From NCBI GenBank assembly GCA_964415525.1, contig CAYQAS010000120.1, positions 1-12,447 on the forward strand: DNA of 12,447 bases, written 5' to 3'. The stretch is from CAZPUI01 sp964415525 (GTDB lineage: Bacteria > Acidobacteriota > Holophagae > Holophagales > Holophagaceae). Below are positions 7,032 to 12,447 of this stretch, piece after piece (within the stretch, counting starts at the first letter, position 1; every line of letters starts with the position of its first letter). The position numbers and the translations under genes were made by a program. The notes beneath the pieces were generated by a model that saw nothing but the letters and a program-made list of their open reading frames with translations, searched no databases and was not told the origin of the DNA.

Positions 7032-7123
7032 GCGGGCGGGCCTTTCTCGCCGGGAACGTGAGCGGGGCTTACGGGCGAACCTCAGGCGGTGCGACCCTTG
7101 GCAGCCCCCATAATCTATCACGA

Positions 7124-7156
7124 GGCCCCTCCGGGCCCTGCGGCATTGGATGCCGC
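7124..7156. repeat. Two adjacent hairpins in the bioB / 7189 divergent gap
   Basis: GGCCC-CTCC-GGGCC (7124-7137) and GCGGCAT-TGG-ATGCCGC (7140-7156) are perfect inverted repeats two bases apart. They lie about 95-125 bp upstream of bioB on one side and 33 bp upstream of the 7189 start on the other. No T tract follows on either strand. They could be operator or leader structures. An 8-bp palindrome GGTTAACC follows at 7174-7181. Confidence 0.4.
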
Positions 7157-7188
7157 CCGAAGGCGAGATGCCGGGTTAACCTGGGAGC

Positions 7189-7863
7189 ATGTTCCCCTTC
7201 AGCCGACTTCAACGGATCTCCAGCCTCGGCCTGCTCCTGGCCGGAAGCCTCGGACTGCAGGCGTTCAGTCCGGCCTTTCACGAGGCTCAGACGCGCATGG
7301 CCCTCAGCCGCATTCCGACGCGTCTGCAGCAGGTGCTGAAGGCACATCTGCCCGAGCTGCTTTCCAGCATCCGCGACGTTCCCCGCGGCAAGATGGCCAC
7401 GGTGGAGGACATCGAAGCCCAGTTCCAGAAGGTGCTGCGGCTGATGGAGGAAAGGCGCCCGGTCGAACTGATCGTGCGGGAAATGGGACTGCTTGCCCAT
7501 CAGGTCCAGCTCCTGGCCGACCCCTCTTGCCTCCAGGGAATCTCACCCCTTCGAGAGCACTTCGAGAAGTTCGCGGATCAGATGCTGCCGACCCTTGTGT
7601 TCACCGATGCGCCGTACTGGGCGCTCGCCGGCCCCCCCGATCCAGGCCCTCAGCTCCGGGTCAGCGCCCGTGTAAAGACCGAAAGGCTGTCCCTGCTCGA
7701 CACCCATTTTGATGAACGGACTGGAAAACGTCTGGTGGTCTGGGATCGATTATCTGTCCCATTTGCAATTCTGCAATTGGGTTACAACCAGGGTGTCCAT
7801 GACACTGCCAATACTTGGATCATGATCTACCGGGTCACGGGTTCGTCATGGATGGACGCCTAA
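7189..7863 (+). CDS. Exported protein of unknown function, possibly Zn phospholipase C / P1 nuclease-like
   Basis: 224 residues. Residues 1 to about 26 look like a signal peptide (SRLQR, then a Leu/Gly-rich core ending LGLQAFS). The mature part is mostly helical. It begins FSPAFHEAQTRMALSRIP (26-43) and contains MGLLAHQVQLLADPS (99-113). A His near the mature N-terminus plus an AHxxxxLxDPS motif recalls the all-helical zinc phospholipase C/S1-P1 nuclease fold, where such residues bind zinc, but I cannot see a full ligand set, so the function is tentative. The C-terminus (170-224) is less GC-rich and ends in WMDA. GGGAG at 7183-7187 is only 1 nt from the ATG, too close for a normal ribosome-binding site. 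TAACCT at 7177-7182, six bases before the ATG, would suit a -10 box of a leaderless transcript. The next gene follows after 60 bp. Confidence 0.75.
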   Translation: MFPFSRLQRISSLGLLLAGSLGLQAFSPAFHEAQTRMALSRIPTRLQQVLKAHLPELLSSIRDVPRGKMATVEDIEAQFQKVLRLMEERRPVELIVREMGLLAHQVQLLADPSCLQGISPLREHFEKFADQMLPTLVFTDAPYWALAGPPDPGPQLRVSARVKTERLSLLDTHFDERTGKRLVVWDRLSVPFAILQLGYNQGVHDTANTWIMIYRVTGSSWMDA

Positions 7864-7923
7864 GCACTAGGCATCCGTGGTTTTGGGCGTTATCTTCCTA
7901 CTACTTCTGGGGAGTTCATCGGA

Positions 7924-9735
7924 ATGGCTACCTACTCTCGTCTAGGCACCTTCATCGTCGGGGGTGATCTCACGGCGGATCCCATCGGCAAGATCCACCG
8001 TGGCCTCACCATCACCGGCAGCCGGTTCGACCGGCACAAGCTGCTCCGCACGTTCTCGGACGAACTGGTGGAAGCCGGCATCGCGTCCAGGATGGAAGAA
8101 GCCGGGCGCACCGCCGCCCAGCTGGCGGGGACCCGCGGCTTCGGCTCGGCCTACCATTTCATCGGCGGCAAGGTGCCCCACGTGTCCTGTGACTACGTCG
8201 GGGGCCGCAGCCTCCATCAGCTCATCCAGAAGGCGCGCCAGGAGCAGATCCCCCTGGGCGTGGACCACGCGCTGTCCGTCCTCCAGGGCCTCTCTCAGAG
8301 CCTCACGGTGCTGCACAGCAAGGGATTCACCCACGGCGCCCTGAGCCCCCACAGCGTCTGGGTCAGCTTCGAAGGCGCCACGCAGATCATCGACGCCCCC
8401 ATGGGCGCGGCACTGCAGGCCCTGCTTCCCAAGTGCCCTAACATGGCCCGCCTGCTTGAGGCCTATCGCCCCTCTCAGGGCGCCAATGCCCCTCAGCAGG
8501 ACTTCTACGCCCTGGGCGCCATCCTCTACGAGCTCCTCACCCTCGAATCGCTGCCTGCCAAGGCCCAGGTCGCTGCGGCCATCCAGGACGCCACGCTCAA
8601 GGCCGCCCAGGAAGATGCCCCGGTGCCCCCGGAGCTTCAGGCCCTGCTGCGTCGCCTGCTCCTCGTGGACGCGCCCTTCGAGAGCGCCAGCGCCTTCGTC
8701 AGTGAGCTCGAGCGGGTGCTCTACGACGGCGACTACAGCCCCACCACCTTCAACATGGCGTTCTTCATGCACACGCTCTTCCGCGAGGAGAATGAGCTGG
8801 ACACCATCGCCATGAAGGCGGATACGGTGGCGGATTACACGCCCCTGATGGATGCCGTGGCGAGCGCCCGGGGCATCGAAGGGCTCGATACGCAGAAATA
8901 CGCCCGCTGGGCCATGATCGGCGGCGGCGTGCTGGTGGTGCTGGTGGGCGCCCTGCTCTACACAAGCTGGAGCAAGAACCGCGAGAATTCGGAACTGGTG
9001 AATCGCATCGCCCAGATGGAAAACCAGTTCAAGACCAGCATGGATCGGATGCAGCAGCTGGAAGCCAAGGGGCAGGCCCTCAAGGCCCAGGAAGCCACCC
9101 TGACCGAAAAGGCTCAGAAGGGCGACAAGAAGGCCGCTGAAGACCTCAAGAAGATTCAGGACGAGCGCAAGGCCACAGAGGCGCAGACCGCCCAGGCCAA
9201 GCAGGAGGTCCAGATGGCTCAGCAGAACATCCAGACGCTCAAGCCCCCCACTGCCGTGGCCCCCAAACAGGCACCGGCTGCGGCCCCCTTCGCTCCCGCC
9301 ACCACACAGCTGACAAATCAGGCTCCCGTCCAGCCCGCGCCCCAGACGGCGACCCCCCAGCCCATTCCCCAGCAGCCTGCTGCGCAGCCTCAGATCACGC
9401 CGCCGCAGCCCGCAGCCCCAGCGGCGGCCAGCGTCACCGAGGTTGCCCCCGAACTCACCGCTGGGGCCTCAATCGGCGGTCACATGTCGCTGAAGGCCAA
9501 GCAGATGATCAAGAACTACCGAGGCCGCACCTTCGACATGCGGGTTCGTGTCTTCGTGGACGCCAATGGCAACGCCCAGCGTGTCCAGATGGAAAAGAGT
9601 TCTGGCGTCGACTGGGGCCTGGACGATGCCGCCGAGAGTGCCGCTCGTGCGAGCAAATTCAAACCCGCCACGCGCAACGGTCAGCCCGTGGCCGGATGGA
9701 TTGTGGTGCCATTCGCCGTCAGGGGCGACAAGTAA
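7924..9735 (+). CDS. Pseudokinase - transmembrane - TonB C-terminal domain fusion protein
   Basis: 603 residues in five parts. (a) Residues 1 to about 270 have a Ser/Thr protein kinase fold: VSCDYVGGRSLHQLI (87-101, hinge), LHSKGFTHGALSPHSVWV (130-147, catalytic loop), TQIIDAPMG (153-161, DFG region), QQDFYALGAILYELLTL (191-207, helix F). The catalytic Asp is replaced (HGALSPHSV for HRDLKPEN), DFG reads DAP, and no clear VAIK lysine is seen, so it is a likely pseudokinase. (b) One membrane span, about 329-347. (c) A coiled coil, about 352-440. (d) A Pro/Ala/Gln-rich linker, 441-505. (e) A TonB C-terminal domain, about 515-600, with FDMRVRVFVDANGNAQRVQM, SSGVDWGLDDAAESAARASKFKPA and NGQPVAGWIVVPF. 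Predicted topology is kinase inside, TonB domain in the periplasm. The membrane span lacks the Ser-x3-His used by TonB for ExbB/ExbD coupling. GGGGAG (7909-7914) lies 9 nt before the ATG, and a strong terminator follows. Confidence 0.9.
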   Translation: MATYSRLGTFIVGGDLTADPIGKIHRGLTITGSRFDRHKLLRTFSDELVEAGIASRMEEAGRTAAQLAGTRGFGSAYHFIGGKVPHVSCDYVGGRSLHQLIQKARQEQIPLGVDHALSVLQGLSQSLTVLHSKGFTHGALSPHSVWVSFEGATQIIDAPMGAALQALLPKCPNMARLLEAYRPSQGANAPQQDFYALGAILYELLTLESLPAKAQVAAAIQDATLKAAQEDAPVPPELQALLRRLLLVDAPFESASAFVSELERVLYDGDYSPTTFNMAFFMHTLFREENELDTIAMKADTVADYTPLMDAVASARGIEGLDTQKYARWAMIGGGVLVVLVGALLYTSWSKNRENSELVNRIAQMENQFKTSMDRMQQLEAKGQALKAQEATLTEKAQKGDKKAAEDLKKIQDERKATEAQTAQAKQEVQMAQQNIQTLKPPTAVAPKQAPAAAPFAPATTQLTNQAPVQPAPQTATPQPIPQQPAAQPQITPPQPAAPAAASVTEVAPELTAGASIGGHMSLKAKQMIKNYRGRTFDMRVRVFVDANGNAQRVQMEKSSGVDWGLDDAAESAARASKFKPATRNGQPVAGWIVVPFAVRGDK

Positions 9736-9759
9736 CAACGAGGGGCCGAAACCCTTCCC

Positions 9760-9787
9760 GGGCCGCCGCAACTGCGGCGGCCCTTTT
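9760..9787 (+). terminator. Intrinsic terminator of the pseudokinase-TonB gene
   Basis: GGGCCGCCGC (9760-9769), loop AACT, GCGGCGGCCC (9774-9783), then TTTT. The 10-bp all-GC stem is perfect and begins 25 bp after the stop codon. Confidence 0.92.
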
Positions 9788-9828
9788 CATTCAGACAGGG
9801 GCGGTTGCGACGTTCTGAGAACCCAGGC

Positions 9829-9864
9829 CATTCGCCTCGCGATTCGGCTCCGCATTCGACAGAG
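9829..9864. repeat. Degenerate 12-bp tandem repeat with ATTCG core
   Basis: ATTCG recurs at 9830, 9842 and 9854, exactly 12 nt apart, in units like CATTCGCCTCGC, GATTCGGCTCCG and CATTCGACAGAG. It lies in the convergent gap between the 7924 gene and rnhA. It may be chance. Confidence 0.35.
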
Positions 9865-9891
9865 GATCCCGAAACCTAGGACCTCCTGGCA

Positions 9892-10347
9892 TCAGCCCTG
9901 CTTTTGGGCCGCTTCCCGAGCCAGGGTGTCCACCCGCTCATTCTCTGTGTGTCCCTGGTGGCCGCGTACCCAGACTGTCTCCACGCGATGGCGCTGCAGC
10001 TGGAGATCGAGGCGCTTCCAGAGGTCGTCGTTGATCACCGGCTTGCCGTCCTTCTTCCGCCAACCGTTGCGCTTCCAGCCCTCCAGCCACCCGCCGATGC
10101 CCTTGAGCACGTATTGGCTGTCGCCGGTGATCACGACCTTGCAGGGTTTGGAGAGGATCTCCAGCCCCATGATCGCGGCCATGAGTTCCATGCGGTTGTT
10201 GGTGGTGTCGGGCTCTGCGCCGGCGCCTTCCTTCTCCTTGGAGCCCTCCGCGGTCTGGACCCGCAGCAGGTATGCCCAGCCGCCAGGGCCGGGGTTGCCG
10301 AGGCAGGCGCCATCGCAGAAGAGGTGAACGAGCGGAAGAAAGGACAT
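9892..10347 (-). CDS. rnhA: Ribonuclease HI
   Basis: 151 residues. It cleaves the RNA strand of RNA-DNA hybrids (primers, R-loops). The catalytic carboxylates are D12 (FCDGACLGNPGPGGWA), E54 (NNRMELMAAI), D76 (ITGDSQYVLKGI) and D140 (NERVDTLAREAA), with the general-base histidine H130 in VRGHQGH. The basic handle region GWKRNGWRKKDGKPV (90-104) is present. The loop GSKEKEGAGAEP (35-46) is several residues longer than in E. coli. The frame extends upstream to 10500 through pilT, but the family N-terminus fixes the start at ATG 10347. No Shine-Dalgarno sequence precedes it; instead an intrinsic terminator ends 11 nt upstream. pilT lies 58 bp upstream on the same strand, so expression depends on read-through or an internal promoter. 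Confidence 0.94.
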   Translation of the reverse strand: MSFLPLVHLFCDGACLGNPGPGGWAYLLRVQTAEGSKEKEGAGAEPDTTNNRMELMAAIMGLEILSKPCKVVITGDSQYVLKGIGGWLEGWKRNGWRKKDGKPVINDDLWKRLDLQLQRHRVETVWVRGHQGHTENERVDTLAREAAQKQG

Positions 10348-10358
10348 GGGCAGGCCAG

Positions 10359-10386
10359 AAAAAGGGCGCCCCGCGGACAGGGCGCC
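10359..10386 (-). terminator. Intrinsic terminator between pilT and rnhA
   Basis: On the minus strand GGCGCCC (10386-10380), an 8-nt loop, GGGCGCC (10371-10365), one C and TTTTT (10363-10359). It begins 19 bp after the pilT stop and ends 11 nt before the rnhA ATG, so it separates or attenuates rnhA. Confidence 0.75.
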
Positions 10387-10405
10387 GGATGGAGGAAGGT
10401 CGGGC

Positions 10406-11647
10406 TCAGCGCGCCAGGGTGATCTTGAAGTCCGGCGGCAGCGCAGGAGGCTGATCGGACTTCGGCGCATAGGTCTCATGGGTGGGCGGCGGCGGGGCAC
10501 CCCCGGCTTCCCGGCCCCCGCCCTGGCTGATGGACATGCCGCGTTCCATGTTGCTGCGGGCCATGTCGCTGGTGGAGGCGATGCCTTCCAGCTTGAGCTT
10601 GAACTCGCCCACGTTGGTGGCGCGCTTGAGGGCCTCCTCCACGGTGATCATGCCTTCCTGAAGCAGGAAGTAGAGGCTCTGGTCGAAGGTCTGCATCCCG
10701 TACTGGCTGATGCCGCCGGCGATGACATCCCGCAACCCCTTCGTCTTTTCCTTGTCCTCAATGCAGGTTCGGACGGTCTCGGTGGCCACGAGAACCTCCA
10801 CCGCCGGCACGCGGCCCTGACCATCGGCACGGGGCACGAGGCGCTGGGAGACGACCGCCTTGAGCACCTGCGCGAGCTGCAGACGGATCTGCTTCTGATG
10901 GTGGGGCGGGAAGACAGAGATGATGCGGTTGATGGTCTCGGTGGCATCCAGGGTGTGCAGGGTGGAGAACACCAGATGGCCCGTCTCCGCGGCGTGGATG
11001 GCGGTCTCGATCGTCTCGAAATCGCGCATCTCGCCCACGAGGATGACATCGGGATCTTCACGGAGCGCCGCGCGCAGGGCCGAAGCGAAGCTCTTGCAGT
11101 CGGCCTCCACCTCTCGCTGGTTCAGGATGGACATGTTGTCCCGGTGGAGATACTCGATCGGATCCTCGATCGTGAGGATGTGCTCGTTCCGCGTGGCATT
11201 GATGAAGTCGATCATCGCAGCCAGCGTCGTGGACTTGCCGGAGCCGGTGGTGCCCGTAACCAACACGAGGCCGCGCTGCTCCTCGCAGATCTTGTAGAGG
11301 GCGCGGGGCAGCATCAGGTCCTCGATGCTGAAGATGCGCCGCGGAATGACACGGAGCACCATGCCCACGGTGCCGCGCTGGTTGAAGATGTTGCAGCGGA
11401 AACGGCCCAGGGCCGGCACGGAGTAGGCGAGGTCGATGTCGAGGTTCTCCTTGAACTTCGCCTTCTGTCGGTCCGTCGCCATGATGCTGTAGGCCATGGC
11501 AATCGTGTCTTCCTGCACCAGTTTCTTGAACTGGGTCAGGGGCGTGAGTCGCCCTTTCACACGTGCGATGGGGTAGTTGCCGACCTTGAGATGGAGGTCC
11601 GAACCGCCCAGATCCACCACGGTCGTGAGCAACTCATTGATATGCAT
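10406..11647 (-). CDS. pilT: Type IV pilus retraction ATPase PilT
   Basis: A 413-residue cytoplasmic hexameric secretion-type ATPase powering pilus retraction (twitching). The N-terminal PAS-like domain begins MHINELLTTVVDLGGSDLHL. The core carries Walker A GTTGSGKST (132-140), the Asp box LTIEDPIEYLH (158-168), Walker B DPDVILVGEMRD (198-209) and the His box GHLVFSTLHT (223-232). GMQTFDQSL (317-325) and LKLEGI (351-356) close the conserved part. The AIRNLIRE motif of classical PilT is replaced near 290-305 (TVRTCIEDKEKTKGLRD), so a PilU-like or divergent paralogue cannot be excluded. A low-complexity Gly/Pro tail of about 57 residues (357-413) is extra. ATG 11647 is chosen because GGAGGT lies 3 nt upstream and the family N-terminus starts here; the frame runs on to 12364 only as antisense to typA. 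No other pilus gene is in the window. Confidence 0.93.
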   Translation of the reverse strand: MHINELLTTVVDLGGSDLHLKVGNYPIARVKGRLTPLTQFKKLVQEDTIAMAYSIMATDRQKAKFKENLDIDLAYSVPALGRFRCNIFNQRGTVGMVLRVIPRRIFSIEDLMLPRALYKICEEQRGLVLVTGTTGSGKSTTLAAMIDFINATRNEHILTIEDPIEYLHRDNMSILNQREVEADCKSFASALRAALREDPDVILVGEMRDFETIETAIHAAETGHLVFSTLHTLDATETINRIISVFPPHHQKQIRLQLAQVLKAVVSQRLVPRADGQGRVPAVEVLVATETVRTCIEDKEKTKGLRDVIAGGISQYGMQTFDQSLYFLLQEGMITVEEALKRATNVGEFKLKLEGIASTSDMARSNMERGMSISQGGGREAGGAPPPPTHETYAPKSDQPPALPPDFKITLAR

Positions 11648-11704
11648 GGGACCTCCGCTTCGCTCCTTGAAGTGTAATCCGCCCGGTGGGTGTCCGGAAC
11701 TATC

Positions 11705-11716
11705 TCTCCTAGGAGA
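11705..11716. promoter_or_regulatory. 12-bp palindrome TCTCCTAGGAGA in the pilT/typA divergent region
   Basis: A perfect palindrome centred about 35 bp before the predicted typA transcription start, overlapping its -35 position, and 58 bp upstream of the pilT start codon. This is a good place for a regulator of one or both genes; the binding protein is unknown. Confidence 0.4.
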
Positions 11717-11729
11717 AGTCACCCTCGGC

Positions 11730-11738
11730 TGATAAAAT
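11730..11738 (+). promoter_or_regulatory. Extended -10 promoter of typA
   Basis: TGATAAAAT reads as TGn plus TAAAAT (5 of 6 to TATAAT). No -35 match lies 17 nt upstream, as expected of extended -10 promoters. The start would be near 11745, about 35 nt before the ATG. Confidence 0.5.
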
Positions 11739-11779
11739 CGAAGGTTCTGCCGCAACGCGCCGTTCGGCTGGAAGGTTCT

Positions 11780-12447
11780 ATGACACCCATTGAAAAGATC
11801 CGGAACATCGCCATCATCGCGCACGTCGATCATGGCAAAACCACCCTGGTGGACGCTCTGTTCAAGAGCGCCCATGTGTTCCGCGACAACCAGCGCGTGC
11901 AGGAGTGCGCGATGGACTCCAATGACCAGGAGCGTGAGCGCGGCATCACGATTCTGGCCAAGTGCACCTCGATCCATTGGGGCGGCCACCGCTTCAACAT
12001 CGTCGACACGCAGGGCCACGCGGATTTCGGCGGCGAGGTCGAGCGCGTCCTGAGCATGGTGGACTCCGTGCTGCTGGTGGTGGATGCCTTCGACGGCCCC
12101 ATGCCCCAGACCAAGTTCGTGACCCGCAAGGCGCTGGCCCTGGGCCTTCGCCCCATCGTCGTCATCAACAAGGTGGATCGCCCCGGTGCGCGCCCGCTCT
12201 GGACCCAGGATCAAGTCTTCGACCTCCTCATCGAGCTGGGTGCCACGGACGAGCAGCTGGACTTCCCCTGCGTCTTCGCGTCCGCCAAGCAGTGCTACGC
12301 CATGCTTGACGTGAACGACAGCAGCGAGAATCTCGATCCCCTGTTCGACACCATCATCAAGCACTGCCCGAGCCCGAAGGGCTCCGTGGAAGAGCCCGCT
12401 CAGATGCTGGTGACCCTCATGGACTACAGCGAATATGTCGGCCAGAT
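11780..12447 (+). CDS. typA: Translational GTPase TypA/BipA, 3' truncated
   Basis: 222 codons of the N-terminal GTPase domain are present before the window ends; the full protein is usually about 600 residues. TypA/BipA is an EF-G-like ribosome-associated GTPase acting in 50S assembly, stress and cold adaptation. GTPase motifs are G1 AHVDHGKTT (14-22), G2 RGITI (54-58), G3 at 76-80, G4 NKVD (130-133) and G5 ASAK (167-170). MDSNDQERERGITILAK (45-61), HADFGGEVERVL (80-91) and GPMPQTKFV (106-114) separate TypA from LepA and EF-G. G3 reads DTQGH where this superfamily nearly always has DTPGH: codon 78 is CAG (12011-12013), one base from CCG. GAAGG (11771-11775) lies 4 nt before the ATG. The gene is divergent from pilT with a 132-bp gap. 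Confidence 0.95.
   Translation, partial: MTPIEKIRNIAIIAHVDHGKTTLVDALFKSAHVFRDNQRVQECAMDSNDQERERGITILAKCTSIHWGGHRFNIVDTQGHADFGGEVERVLSMVDSVLLVVDAFDGPMPQTKFVTRKALALGLRPIVVINKVDRPGARPLWTQDQVFDLLIELGATDEQLDFPCVFASAKQCYAMLDVNDSSENLDPLFDTIIKHCPSPKGSVEEPAQMLVTLMDYSEYVGQ

Noticed and set aside
6141..7061. 306-codon plus-strand frame
   Set aside because: Antisense to bioB, which has all its cluster ligands.
7032..7121. N-terminal extension of bioB
   Set aside because: Arg-rich, unlike family N-termini; ATG 7031 gives the normal start.
7755..7780. Direct repeat GCAATT within the 7189 gene
   Set aside because: Two 6-nt copies inside coding sequence; too short to mean anything alone.
7942..8772. 276-codon minus-strand frame
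   Set aside because: Antisense to the kinase-like part of the fusion protein; no recognisable motif.
10348..10500. N-terminal extension of rnhA
   Set aside because: It runs through the terminator and the pilT 3' end; the RNase HI fold begins at ATG 10347.
10346..11677. 443-codon plus-strand frame
   Set aside because: Antisense shadow of pilT in high-GC DNA; the His/Asp/Gly/Leu-rich product resembles no protein.
11648..12364. Long minus-strand open frame continuing upstream of pilT
   Set aside because: It is antisense to typA, whose protein sequence is clearly conserved, and the pilT start is fixed by GGAGGT and the family N-terminus at 11647.

Overview
The window is GC-rich and gene-dense on both strands. 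It reads as chromosomal DNA of a free-living Gram-negative bacterium: it carries a TonB C-terminal domain, a PilT retraction ATPase and exported proteins. The mix of genes and the style of the proteins suggest Acidobacteriota, class Holophagae (Geothrix/Holophaga-like). That placement is inference from memory of the families; no rRNA or other direct taxonomic marker is present. I found no tRNA or rRNA gene, CRISPR array, insertion sequence or prophage gene.

Layout. (1) 2-2340, plus strand: the 3' part of a fold-type II PLP enzyme, then an intergenic inverted repeat built of CACAGAGG-like units, then ssnA, an amidohydrolase of the selenium-hydroxylase-associated family. (2) 2350-3129, minus strand: an exported glutaminyl-peptide cyclotransferase, convergent with ssnA. 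(3) 3413-5271, plus strand: an uncharacterised, possibly glycosyltransferase-like protein, then an RpiR/MurR-type regulator whose start codon lies just behind a cUUCGg hairpin. (4) 5307-6055: the decayed remains of a two-component-regulator beta-propeller sensor, readable only by switching frames. (5) 6087-7031, minus strand: bioB. (6) 7189-9735, plus strand: a small exported protein of unknown function, then a 603-residue membrane protein joining a cytoplasmic pseudokinase to a periplasmic TonB C-terminal domain, closed by a strong intrinsic terminator. (7) 9892-11647, minus strand: pilT followed by rnhA, with an intrinsic terminator between them just in front of the rnhA start. (8) 11780 to the end, plus strand: the 5' part of typA/bipA, divergent from pilT.

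How the genes work together. Most neighbours are unrelated housekeeping or accessory genes. The links the sequence supports are the co-directional PLP enzyme and ssnA, the co-directional pilT and rnhA, and the divergent pilT/typA promoter region, which holds a 12-bp palindrome. The most unusual object is the pseudokinase-TonB fusion at 7924-9735. It looks like a transmembrane device relaying between a cytoplasmic protein-protein interaction domain and the periplasm, and it lacks the TonB membrane residues expected for ExbB/ExbD coupling.
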